Below, piece by piece: positions 4,445 through 11,667 of a stretch of 11,667 nt of DNA. The notes under the pieces were generated by a model. The model saw only the letters and a list, made by a program, of their open reading frames with translations. It had not been told where the DNA came from and made no database searches. The first letter of the stretch is position 1. The number at the start of each line of letters is the position of its first letter. The translations under genes were made by a program, and so were the position numbers. The DNA comes from JAVVFH01 sp032250585 (GTDB lineage: Bacteria > Pseudomonadota > Gammaproteobacteria > Xanthomonadales > SZUA-36). The stretch is taken from NCBI GenBank assembly GCA_032250585.1, contig JAVVFH010000101.1, positions 1 to 11,667 on the forward strand, given 5' to 3'.

Positions 4445-6037
4445 TCACGTTTTCTTTTTCCGGGTCGCCCTGGTTTTTTTCTTCGCCGTCTTCTTCTTGC
4501 GGCCGCCGGCCGAGGGTCCGCCGGTGGCCGCGAAGAACTGCGGTGCATGGTCCGCTCCGCTATCCGCGGCCACGGCGTCCCTCGCCATCTCCCAGTTCCT
4601 GGTGATCACCCGCCGCAAATCCGTCTGCTCGGTCCATTCGGCGTCGTCCCGCATCAGGATCCGCAGCGGGGCATAGTGGTGAACGACTCCGTGGGGCGGC
4701 AGCCAGCCAGGTTTGCCGTTGGCAACGGGCCATTCGATGCTGTTACTCGCGCTTCGGGCGGGAATCAGCCAGTAGTCGCCCGACTGAAACCGGGTCGTAA
4801 CGCTGCTTACCACATTGCCGTTTTCGTCCACGAAAACCCCGTCACCCGCGGCCGCATCGGTGCCCTCACCGGCGGCGGTTCCGCCAGCTTCGCCAAACTG
4901 GATTTGGATGCCATCTTCCAGTTCATGGGGCTGGTCGGTTGCCAGCGATACCGGAATGCCCATCTCGTCTCCGCCGGAATGGTCCCAGCGGACGAGAGAG
5001 GTCCCTTCCGCCGACCTGTCGTCCGGCAGCTCCGGTTCCTCGCTCAGCGTAACCCGGGCTTTGTCGACGTCGACCTCTGCGACCTGGTACAGGCGGCACG
5101 AGCCACAGTGCCCGCCCTGGTCGCCGCCGGCGATCTCCACCCAGTTGTTGACCTCCAGGTCGCCGCAGTGGCCGCGGCAGAGTTCGTGCAGGGTTACGGT
5201 CGCCCCGCTGAGCTGGCGGATCGGGAACACGACCGAGCTGTTGTCGCGGGACCACTTGAAGGTGGCTTCGTCGGCCGTGCCGGGCCGACAGATCTCCACG
5301 CGATAGAGCTGGTTCTCCCGGCCGCGATAACCCGTGCTGTCGTCTGACCGGCACAGGTCGGGGGCTTTCGATTCGCCTGTCCCCGTCTGGGCCTTCATGG
5401 TGCCGGTGCCGGGCTTTACCTTGTCCCGGATCAGCTGCAGGAAGAGCGCGTGATCGTCCTGGCTCACGCCGGCGGATGCGTTTTCCTCCACCTGGCTTTG
5501 CCAGCGTTCGAAGACTCCCTGGTCGATGCACAGCGCGCGAAGCCGCCAGTCTATTCGGGCCCGCGTGGCCGTGTCCGTCCCACCCAGGGCCTGCTCGCGA
5601 ATTCGCAGGTCCTCGATCCAGTTGACGTGGCTTTCCCAGGCGTCGAGGTAGATGACGTAGACGCCGTTGTCGAGGTCATCACAGTGGTCGCCGACCAGCT
5701 GTTTCAGCGATCGTTCCTTGAGGACCTCCTCGTTGACACACAGCAGGCCGTTGACGAAATAGCTGCCGGCATTGAGCGAGTACTCGTCGCCGTCGACCTG
5801 CACGTCGAAGTCGTGCGGGCAGCCCCAGGGCGCGGCATGGGGTCCGATAACGGCCGTGGCGAACAGCCGCTGATAGTGATGCAGGATGGAAACCTGCTCG
5901 TTGAAATCCGCGTCGATCGAAACCCTTCCCTGCTGCAGGAACACGCGGCTGTATTGCTGCTGCGGGTTAAAGGTGTCGCGCGTGAAGTCGCCCCGAAACT
6001 CGCCGGGTTTTCCGATCCTGTCGTCCTGTTTGCTCAC
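4445..6037 (-). CDS. DUF6519 family protein, structural component of a contractile tail-like particle (530 aa)
   Basis: The N-terminus carries the family signature: FRGDFTRDTF (14-23), YSRVFLQQGRVSIDADFNEQ (29-48) and a GPHAAPWGCP block (65-74). VYVIYLDAWESHV (126-138), ALGGTDTATRARIDW (150-164) and ENQLYRVEI with ATFKWSRDNSSVVFPI (about 241-273) are further conserved blocks. I know this family as DUF6519, found beside phage-tail baseplate genes in eCIS-like loci; its exact role in the particle is not established. Cys/His pairs cluster at 287-314 (CRGHCGDLE, GGHCGSC). A Gly/Ala-rich region (384-402) may be a linker. The last 19 residues are an extreme Lys/Arg/Thr tail (RKKKTAKKKTRATRKKKT). 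Translation starts at GTG 6035-6037; AGGAGG, overlapping the previous gene's stop codon, lies five bases upstream, which implies translational coupling. No signal peptide or membrane segment. Confidence 0.85.
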   Translation of the reverse strand: MSKQDDRIGKPGEFRGDFTRDTFNPQQQYSRVFLQQGRVSIDADFNEQVSILHHYQRLFATAVIGPHAAPWGCPHDFDVQVDGDEYSLNAGSYFVNGLLCVNEEVLKERSLKQLVGDHCDDLDNGVYVIYLDAWESHVNWIEDLRIREQALGGTDTATRARIDWRLRALCIDQGVFERWQSQVEENASAGVSQDDHALFLQLIRDKVKPGTGTMKAQTGTGESKAPDLCRSDDSTGYRGRENQLYRVEICRPGTADEATFKWSRDNSSVVFPIRQLSGATVTLHELCRGHCGDLEVNNWVEIAGGDQGGHCGSCRLYQVAEVDVDKARVTLSEEPELPDDRSAEGTSLVRWDHSGGDEMGIPVSLATDQPHELEDGIQIQFGEAGGTAAGEGTDAAAGDGVFVDENGNVVSSVTTRFQSGDYWLIPARSASNSIEWPVANGKPGWLPPHGVVHHYAPLRILMRDDAEWTEQTDLRRVITRNWEMARDAVAADSGADHAPQFFAATGGPSAGGRKKKTAKKKTRATRKKKT

Positions 6038-6042
6038 TACGG

Positions 6043-6048
6043 CCTCCT
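6043..6048 (-). promoter_or_regulatory. Ribosome binding site overlapping the upstream stop, supporting a GTG start
   Basis: On the minus strand AGGAGG overlaps the TAG stop (6047-6049) of the tail protein gene. It lies five bases before the GTG at 6035-6037, which makes the non-ATG start of the DUF6519 gene convincing. Confidence 0.8.
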
Positions 6049-8269
6049 AGTTCTCGAAAAGGATGCCTACGTCCGTGGCCGCAGGCGTGTATTCATTGAG
6101 CCGCACCAGCAGATTGGCCTGCCGCTGCGGCTGGTAGAGATCGTGGAAAGCCCCCATTTCGGCTTCGTCGTCGGCGCCCCTGACGATCTCCCCGGCGCAG
6201 CAGAATGACAGCTGGCAGTATTCCGGGGTGCCGTAGCGAACGCTGTTGAAGAGGGGCTCGACGCGTTTCTGTTGCCGCGTCAGTTGCGGTTCAACCAGGC
6301 CTTCCGTGACCAGGTCCGGCTGGCAGCGGTAACGACGCGGCGTGCGCGACCCGGGCGTCACGTAGCTGAACCGGATGCAGCCGCTCTGGCGGCGCGCCAC
6401 GCGAACCCGGCCCATGAATATGGCGTTTTCCGCCAGCGTAATCCGGTCGACCTGGACCTTGCCCAGCACGGTGCTGCGCCGGATCTCCAGGCGGGCGTGT
6501 GCGACCGGGCAGCCCGGTGCGCCGATCGCTTCCCGATCCTCGTCCGTGGCGTCCAGAATGCTGTCGGCAATGCAGATCCGCACGGGGTCGAGCCGGATTT
6601 CGGTAACCGGGTCCGGGGCCTCTTCCGAATCCTCGTCACACGGTTGCATCTGCCGGGGCGGTTCGGGCGCCACTTCCACGACGGTGACGGCCGGGTCGAG
6701 CTGGATCGAGCCGACGATGCTGTGCCGAATTTCCAGGCAGACCTTCGCCGCGTAGACTTCGATGCTGGGTTCGGCCGGCCGGGCGGGTTCACAGTGCTCG
6801 CCGATGCCCCAGCCCGGCACCAGCGTGGAGTGGCACACGGTGACCTTGCACAGTCCGCCGGCCAGCTGCATGCCGCGGCCCGCCAACAGGATGCCGTCCA
6901 GCGTGAAGCGATTGTCGCGCTCACCCGCAACCACCAGGGCGTCGGCCTTGTCCGTTTGCCAGTCCAGCATGCGGATTACCGGGCGGGATCGGTTCGCGGC
7001 CCGCAACTGCAGGCTGGTTCGCGGCCTCGAGAAGTCGATGTTCACTGGCTCCACGTACACACGGCTGTCACTGATTTCGATGGCCGCATGGTCGGGGTCG
7101 TCTTCCTGCCACTGCTTCAACGCGGCGTTGATCGTTTCGAACGCCCGGTCCTGCCCCACTTCGTAAACTTCGGCCTCCTCGGGTTCGTGCAGCGTCCGCG
7201 TATATTCACCGCCGCCCATCGCCGTGCTGAAGGCATGGTGGTAGCTGACCCAGACGCCGTGCCTGGGCGCGCGGCGGGGCGGGAAAGCGATGCGCCCGCG
7301 CTCGGGATCGATAGCCACTTTTCCGGCCGACGGTTGCAGCTTCCAGTCCGACAGGTCCGCGACCTCGATGTCGGAGGCCGCCACGGGCACCAGTTCGACC
7401 TCGCCCGCCTGGTCTTTCCCGGGTTCGCCGACCCACAGCTGCAGGCTTTTTCCTGGTCCGTAGAGTTCGTCCGCCCGGCGCCTCAGCAGGGGCCGGGTGA
7501 TCGACAGCGGCAGGTTGATCTCCCCGGCGATCCTGCCGTCGTCGGTTTCCGGTCGCGCGTCGACGTACAGGGGCGTGTCATTGCCGAGTGCGCTGAACGT
7601 GAAGCAGGAAGGATTGACGGCCTCCAGGCAGTAAGCAGGACTGCGGGTCAGCGGGAAGGTCTGCAGGCGCCAGACGAACAGGCCGACGCTGGGGCAGTTG
7701 TATCGGCCAGGGCAATAACTGGAATTGATGCGGCGCACGTCGACGAGATGGGTTTCGGTGTCGAACGGACCGTCCAGTCGATCCGTCGACACGCGCCGCA
7801 CGTCGATGGACCGGCCGGCCACGGGCGCCAGCCTGTCGAGATCCTGTGTCTGCTGAAGCAGAGCGCGGAATTCGACGGCGCGGGCCGGCCAGCCGGCCAC
7901 TGAGCGGGCCAGCAGTTCCAACAGCGCGAGCGTGCCCTTGCGCCGGCGGTAGCGAATGGTATTCGCGACTTCGGCTCGCGGAATCAGAAGCGCGTTGCGT
8001 AACCGGTCGCTGGCCGAAGCGGCCTCGGCGACTTCGCCGCCTTCGTGCAGCACGTCGTACCCGATCAATTCGCCGATATAGGGCACGACCCAATCGTCGC
8101 AGGTCTCGATGAACCAGTTGTCGTACAGCCTGCTGATATCCTGCTCGACCACCTCGAGTTGTTCGCTCATGACCTGCAGCAGGGCCTTGAGCGGCTCGCC
8201 CTGCTCATGGTCGCGTTGCCGGTAGATCAGTGGCAGCAGGTCGTACAGTCGATTCGTGGCTTCGGGCAT
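6047..8269 (-). CDS. Tail protein: gpI-like N-terminal region fused to a probable beta-helix domain (740 aa)
   Basis: Residues 1-150 carry NRLYDLLPLIYRQRD, VVEQDISRLYDNWFIETCDD and WVVPYIGELIGYD, then ANTIRYRRRKGTLALLELLA. This is the pattern of TIGR02242-like phage tail proteins (P2 gpI relatives), which link the baseplate wedge to the fibres. A middle region (about 155-350) contains IDVRRV, YCPGRYNCPSVGLFVWRLQ and LSITRPLLRR, and is conserved in eCIS-type operons. From about 375 to 640, short repeating strands (FTLDGILLAGRGMQLAGGL, VCLEIRHSIVGSIQL, VRICIADSILDAT, ARLEIRRSTVLGKVQVDRI) suggest a right-handed parallel beta-helix. The C-terminal cap (VRYGTPEYCQLSFCCAGEIV, EMGAFHDLYQPQRQANLLVR) is a conserved ending of this family. 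The ATG at 8269 is preceded by GAGG and overlaps the upstream gene's stop by no bases. A TTG at 8284 is in frame but less likely. The beta-helix may act as a spike or receptor-binding part. Confidence 0.85.
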   Translation of the reverse strand: MPEATNRLYDLLPLIYRQRDHEQGEPLKALLQVMSEQLEVVEQDISRLYDNWFIETCDDWVVPYIGELIGYDVLHEGGEVAEAASASDRLRNALLIPRAEVANTIRYRRRKGTLALLELLARSVAGWPARAVEFRALLQQTQDLDRLAPVAGRSIDVRRVSTDRLDGPFDTETHLVDVRRINSSYCPGRYNCPSVGLFVWRLQTFPLTRSPAYCLEAVNPSCFTFSALGNDTPLYVDARPETDDGRIAGEINLPLSITRPLLRRRADELYGPGKSLQLWVGEPGKDQAGEVELVPVAASDIEVADLSDWKLQPSAGKVAIDPERGRIAFPPRRAPRHGVWVSYHHAFSTAMGGGEYTRTLHEPEEAEVYEVGQDRAFETINAALKQWQEDDPDHAAIEISDSRVYVEPVNIDFSRPRTSLQLRAANRSRPVIRMLDWQTDKADALVVAGERDNRFTLDGILLAGRGMQLAGGLCKVTVCHSTLVPGWGIGEHCEPARPAEPSIEVYAAKVCLEIRHSIVGSIQLDPAVTVVEVAPEPPRQMQPCDEDSEEAPDPVTEIRLDPVRICIADSILDATDEDREAIGAPGCPVAHARLEIRRSTVLGKVQVDRITLAENAIFMGRVRVARRQSGCIRFSYVTPGSRTPRRYRCQPDLVTEGLVEPQLTRQQKRVEPLFNSVRYGTPEYCQLSFCCAGEIVRGADDEAEMGAFHDLYQPQRQANLLVRLNEYTPAATDVGILFEN
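6350..7147 (-). other. Probable right-handed beta-helix region of the tail protein
   Basis: This encodes residues ~375-640. Recurrent 'hydrophobic-x-hydrophobic' strands with 'RxSxVxG' and 'ADSILDA' turns recur roughly every 20-35 residues, as in pectate-lyase-like helices of phage tailspikes. An acidic/proline insert (about 534-556) interrupts the helix. Prediction is from reading the pattern, not from a structure. Confidence 0.55.
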
Positions 8270-8276
8270 GGTGGCC

Positions 8277-11200
8277 TCAGTCAATCCCGTTCAGAACAAG
8301 GGTGGACGGCGCTTCGGGCGCAAAGCAGGCAATTTGTGCGGGGTGGATCAGCGTCTCGCCCGCCGACCGGCCGGCCAGGTTCACCGGCAGGCGCTGCAGC
8401 GGCTGCGCGGGGGCCCTGGCGCCGTTTCCCTCGACCAGACCGTTCGCCGCTTCCCCGATCGTTCCGCCAGCGCCAGGAGATTCGCCCAGCAGACGACGGA
8501 CCCAGCCGTTGATCTGCTCCGGCGCCAGGTAGCGCCGCTCGAAACGTTCGTCGCCGGTGACCGGATCGGTCACAGGCATCTCGGTCTTTTCCGGGATGCC
8601 ACCAAACGCGTCGGCGTCGACAAACACGACCCCGGGAACCTGGTGCATCACGCTCAGGATCTCGCTCAGGTAGACGTCTTCGCCCAATTCGCGCGCTGCG
8701 AAGCCGAACCTGTCCAGGAGGAGATCGCGCAGCTCCCGGCTAACCGACTCCCAGCGGTAGTCGGGATCGATCTTCACCCGCGCCTGCAGCACCAGCATCA
8801 CCCGCTCGCGCACGGCCAGGCGTACCGGTTGGCAAGGATCGCCGAAGGCACCAAGGGCCTGGTACAGGTTGCGGTACAGGTCGGAGCTTTCGTCGATGGG
8901 AATGTCGTCGGCGCCCGCGATGGTCACGTGAACGACCTGCCGCTGCCCGTCTGATATCTCCGTCGCCACGGCCTCGCCGACCCCCGCATACACGCGGGCG
9001 AAATCCTGGTAGTCCCGCACGGACACGAGGCGGTCGAGGGCGCGCACGGCCAGCGGTATGTTGCGGCGGGCCTGGTCCCGGGACTCGCGGTCCGCGCCGC
9101 CCGATGCCGGCAGCGGGTTGACGACTTCCCTGACACCGAGCGGCTTGCTTTTCAGCAGGCTGATCTGGTCGGCCTTGACGTTCCCGTCCCGGCCGATGCC
9201 ATAGCGGTATTGGGCCCGGACATTGGCGGTGCCCGATGGCAGGCGCGCCCCGTGCCTGCCGTCACCGAACACCAATGAGGTTCGGTCTTCCTCGTCCGTC
9301 CTGGTCACGAATCGACGGTCCGTCGCCGCCAGGCCCGCGAGACTGTCCGTCTCGTGCCACCGCAGGTCGTTCACCCAAACGGCCAGCGTGCTGTCCGCTC
9401 CGGCGGGTGTGGGTGCCGAGACGAAGGTCAGCGGGGCCTGCTTGAGGTCGAACTTCTGGAACGCCTTGCGGGCGTCACCGTTGCCCGCCAGTTCCTCCTG
9501 GGTTTCGCCATGAGTGGCCTTGACCACGTTTCCGTAAATGCGCACCGTATCGCGCTTGAAACAGTATTCCAGCGGTTCGGCGAAACGGATCACGGTGTGC
9601 AGGCTGTCTCCCGGCAGATCCGGCCGGCTGCGGTGCTCGACACTGGCGAGCATGGCCAACTCGGACGCCATGACTCCGCTCGTGCCCTCGATGTCGCGCT
9701 CGCCGGATACGATGACCCAGCGGCCGGATTCGAGGCCGTCGTAAAATCCGTCCAGCTCGATTGCCAATTCTTCGCCGGGCCGGGCGCAGATCGGGTCGTC
9801 GACCGGTTCATCGGCGAGTTCCAGGGCCTCGCTCTCGGCGAAGACGCGGGTCTGGCGGATGGCATCGAAGTCGCGCGCGAAATCAGGGGTTTTCAGCTCA
9901 CCGTGCGCATCCGTGAACAGAATCCACTGGCTGCTGCTGCGCCATTCGACACGGGTCGTCGGGCCGGTCATGCCGTACTCGGACCGTGTCATTCCGTGCT
10001 CGACCGAAACGGCCTGTGCCACGACCGGCGACCCTTCGGTCAGCGTACCGGGCTGGGTCTGCACCACGATCCAGCTGCCCGGCAGAACCCCATCGTACTG
10101 GGCGTCCAGGTAGATCACGTTGCCCTCTTCCTCCTCGTGGAACACCGTTCCCGGGTGTGAAGACGAAGACATGGACGAAAGAAGAATGGCGGGGCGCTCG
10201 AACACCGGCCAGTTGCCGTGGCTATCCCACAAGGTGACCAAGCCGTCTTCCCCGATCACGGTCCTTTTCGCCGTGTTATGGCCGAACACCGAGGCCTGTC
10301 GGCGCAAGGCGTAGACCTTGATGTCGCTCGATGGCCTGAGCCGGGCATTGGCTGCCGCGGTGGCGAGCGTGCCTGCCAGTTGCGGCGCGAAGGCCTTCAA
10401 GGCGGTGTAGCCCGCCTGGGAATGGGTTGCGAATTCGCGGCTGATCGCTCGCCCCAGGGTACTCCCGTGGCGCGGTTGCACGGAGCGACGGCGCGTCAGC
10501 GCCGCCACCAGTCCGGTTTCGTCTGCCAGCGGCCCGGCCGGCGACTGCGGCGTTTCTGAAAGCCACACCAGCGTGCGGTCTGCCCGGGGATCCGGAACCA
10601 CATCGTGAACGCGGTGGAGTGTCGGAGTTTCGTCCCCGAACTGCAGCAACAGGTGATCGTTCTTTCGCAGCTGGTTGGTGATTCCCTTCAAGTAGACCCT
10701 GGGGTGCGCCGGAACGCTGTCCATGTGGCTGAGCGCGAGAATGCTGGCCTGGGTTTGAGGTTGGTTCAGCCGCGGTTTCAGCGTGTTCCAGCCGGCGCGC
10801 GCCGTGAGGTCTTCGGCCGTCTCGAAAGTCTGGGAATCCTCGCCCGGCGCCGGTATGCTTTGCACCGAACTACCGGCCGGTATCCGGGCTTCGTCGTCGA
10901 ACGAGTCCTCCAGCGTGTAGGCGAGGTAAACGCTGGCGGCAACGCCCGGGCGCAGCCGGTACCCCGTCAGGTTGGCCAGTTCCATGATGGAACGACGGTG
11001 GATTGCTGTTCCCAGGTAACCTTCGTTGGCAATCCGTTCCTGGTAGAACGTCAGGACATCGGCGAGCGTGGCGCAGGCGTCCAGCAGGGCGATGCCGGAA
11101 TCGGCCGGGTCGCGCACCGACAACTGGCGGAGCTGCGGCAGGTCTGCGCTGGACAACCGGGACAGCATCGAATCGAGGAAGCGACTGTGCGTGCCGACGC

Positions 11201-11327
11201 GATACGCCAGGCGGCCCAGTCCCGGCCGGTTGGCTGGCTCCACGGGCGTCGCCGGCGCGGTACCCTCGCAACAGCCGCAAACGAGGTGATCGGCCGGGTC
11301 GCGACAGCAGGTGCATTGGCAGTTCAT
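8277..11327 (-). CDS. Baseplate assembly protein of a contractile tail-like particle, TIGR02243-like (1016 aa)
   Basis: The N-terminal part contains NRPGLGRLAYRVGTHSRFLD, LSVRDPADSGIALLDACATL and VLTFYQERIANEGYLGTAIH, then LTGYRLRPGVAASVYLAYTL. These are signatures of the 'putative baseplate assembly protein' family of eCIS and related particles. A middle part has VYALRRQASVFGHN. The C-terminal third, from about residue 660 (LVFGDGRHGARLPSGTANVRA, VRALDRLVSVRDYQDFARVY, ERVMLVLQARVKIDPDY), is baseplate J-like and corresponds to the wedge proteins around the spike. The length is normal for the family. Seven cysteines occur in the first 20 residues (3, 5, 7, 8, 17, 19, 20), more than I would expect in this family. 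The ATG overlaps the upstream stop as ATGA (11324-11327), with GGGAGG six bases before it. No signal peptide; the protein should be assembled in the cytoplasm. Confidence 0.9.
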   Translation of the reverse strand: MNCQCTCCRDPADHLVCGCCEGTAPATPVEPANRPGLGRLAYRVGTHSRFLDSMLSRLSSADLPQLRQLSVRDPADSGIALLDACATLADVLTFYQERIANEGYLGTAIHRRSIMELANLTGYRLRPGVAASVYLAYTLEDSFDDEARIPAGSSVQSIPAPGEDSQTFETAEDLTARAGWNTLKPRLNQPQTQASILALSHMDSVPAHPRVYLKGITNQLRKNDHLLLQFGDETPTLHRVHDVVPDPRADRTLVWLSETPQSPAGPLADETGLVAALTRRRSVQPRHGSTLGRAISREFATHSQAGYTALKAFAPQLAGTLATAAANARLRPSSDIKVYALRRQASVFGHNTAKRTVIGEDGLVTLWDSHGNWPVFERPAILLSSMSSSSHPGTVFHEEEEGNVIYLDAQYDGVLPGSWIVVQTQPGTLTEGSPVVAQAVSVEHGMTRSEYGMTGPTTRVEWRSSSQWILFTDAHGELKTPDFARDFDAIRQTRVFAESEALELADEPVDDPICARPGEELAIELDGFYDGLESGRWVIVSGERDIEGTSGVMASELAMLASVEHRSRPDLPGDSLHTVIRFAEPLEYCFKRDTVRIYGNVVKATHGETQEELAGNGDARKAFQKFDLKQAPLTFVSAPTPAGADSTLAVWVNDLRWHETDSLAGLAATDRRFVTRTDEEDRTSLVFGDGRHGARLPSGTANVRAQYRYGIGRDGNVKADQISLLKSKPLGVREVVNPLPASGGADRESRDQARRNIPLAVRALDRLVSVRDYQDFARVYAGVGEAVATEISDGQRQVVHVTIAGADDIPIDESSDLYRNLYQALGAFGDPCQPVRLAVRERVMLVLQARVKIDPDYRWESVSRELRDLLLDRFGFAARELGEDVYLSEILSVMHQVPGVVFVDADAFGGIPEKTEMPVTDPVTGDERFERRYLAPEQINGWVRRLLGESPGAGGTIGEAANGLVEGNGARAPAQPLQRLPVNLAGRSAGETLIHPAQIACFAPEAPSTLVLNGID

Positions 11328-11667
11328 CGTCCGCCTCCCATGACCAAGTCCAGTCGGCCGTGTTCAGGAAAATCAGGGTCGTTGTCCAGACGCGCGATTT
11401 CCAGCGGACGCAGCGGCAACAGCCCGTTCTCCAGTTCTCCATTGGCCGCTTCGAAGCGCCGCTGCAGGCGCGTGACCGCGACGCTCTCCACGCCGGTGAC
11501 TGCCTGCGCGGCCGCGGCCAGCCGGCTGACGTAGACCGCCTCGCCAAAGGTCAGCCGATCGGGGTGGAAATAGCCCTTGCTGCCGTCGGCCCGCAGGCGA
11601 TTGCTGAATGCGTCCAGCACCCCGGCCCTGACATGGGCGCGCAGGTAGCCTGGCTTGACGCAAACCT
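11324..11667 (-). CDS. C-terminal fragment of a second baseplate assembly protein (gene continues beyond the window)
   Basis: The frame is open to the right edge. The visible ~113 residues read VCVKPGYLRAHVRAGVLDAF, then FHPDRLTFGEAVYVSRLAAA, AQAVTGVESVAVTRLQRRFE and NGLLPLRPLEIARLDNDPDF, ending in LDLVMGGGR. This ending is typical of baseplate J-like assembly proteins in eCIS-type loci: the 'FHPDRLTFGE.VY.S.L' and 'AVxGVESV.VTRLQR' blocks form the last domain, and 'NG.L.L.PLEIARLDNDP.FPE.GRL.L.MGGGR' closes it. Two baseplate genes in a row is the usual arrangement, comparable to positions 11 and 12 of the Afp/PVC clusters. The TGA stop at 11324-11326 overlaps the next gene's ATG, so the pair is translationally coupled. 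The start is outside the window. Confidence 0.85.
   Translation of the reverse strand, partial: VCVKPGYLRAHVRAGVLDAFSNRLRADGSKGYFHPDRLTFGEAVYVSRLAAAAQAVTGVESVAVTRLQRRFEAANGELENGLLPLRPLEIARLDNDPDFPEHGRLDLVMGGGR

Noticed and set aside
4547..5347. 266-residue plus-strand frame opposite the DUF6519 gene
   Set aside because: The minus-strand frame carries clear family motifs throughout; the plus-strand product shows none and has no start signal.
6272..7903. 543-residue open frame on the plus strand
   Set aside because: It is fully antisense to the tail protein gene, whose conserved blocks cover this whole stretch. The long frame reflects low stop frequency in GC-rich DNA.
8270..8284. Upstream TTG start for the tail protein (745 residues)
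   Set aside because: Family members begin close to the LYDLLP motif and GAGG is suitably placed for the ATG at 8269; the TTG would add five residues only.
1..11667. CRISPR arrays, tRNA or rRNA genes, integrase sites
   Set aside because: I looked for spaced direct repeats, tRNA-like cloverleaf segments with CCA ends and rRNA-like stretches and found none; almost the entire window is accounted for by protein genes.

Overview
The window looks like an accessory region of a GC-rich bacterial chromosome, most likely a proteobacterium. The evidence is GC-rich coding DNA with strong GGAGG ribosome binding sites and tightly coupled genes; there is no taxonomic marker, so the assignment is weak. The first ~500 bases are visibly more AT-rich than the rest.

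Layout: (1) 2-382 (+), the C-terminal end of a protein that starts before the window, possibly sulfotransferase-like. (2) About 505-700 (-), a decayed C-terminal piece of an IS91-type transposase. (3) 813-1256 (-), a small membrane protein with three predicted membrane segments. (4) 1257-1557, an intergenic stretch with a candidate leftward promoter and a strikingly hairpin-rich leader. (5) 1558-2889 (+), a 443-residue DUF4157 protein with two separate HExxH motifs, followed 14 bases later by (6) 2904-3194 (+), a 96-residue orphan protein. (7) 3264-11667 (-), a tightly packed leftward operon. In its reading direction this operon encodes the end of a baseplate assembly protein, a complete 1016-residue baseplate assembly protein, a 740-residue tail protein with a gpI-like front and a probable beta-helix back half, a 530-residue DUF6519 protein, and a 371-residue astacin-like metallopeptidase.

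The leftward operon is the baseplate and downstream part of a contractile phage-tail-like particle, best interpreted as an extracellular contractile injection system (eCIS). This rests on family resemblance: paired TIGR02243-type baseplate proteins, a TIGR02242-like tail protein and DUF6519 next to a DUF4157 gene. Sheath, tube, spike and ATPase genes are not in this window and would be expected to the right of 11667.

The most interesting aspect is the cargo end. Two metalloprotease genes converge tail to tail at 3195-3263: the two-zincin DUF4157 protein with its small partner, and an astacin-like enzyme with no signal peptide but a Lys/Ser/Thr-rich N-terminus. The upstream DUF6519 protein ends in a matching Lys/Thr-rich tail. 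A reasonable hypothesis is a contractile particle armed with two different zinc proteases, with the 96-residue protein as inhibitor, chaperone or adaptor.
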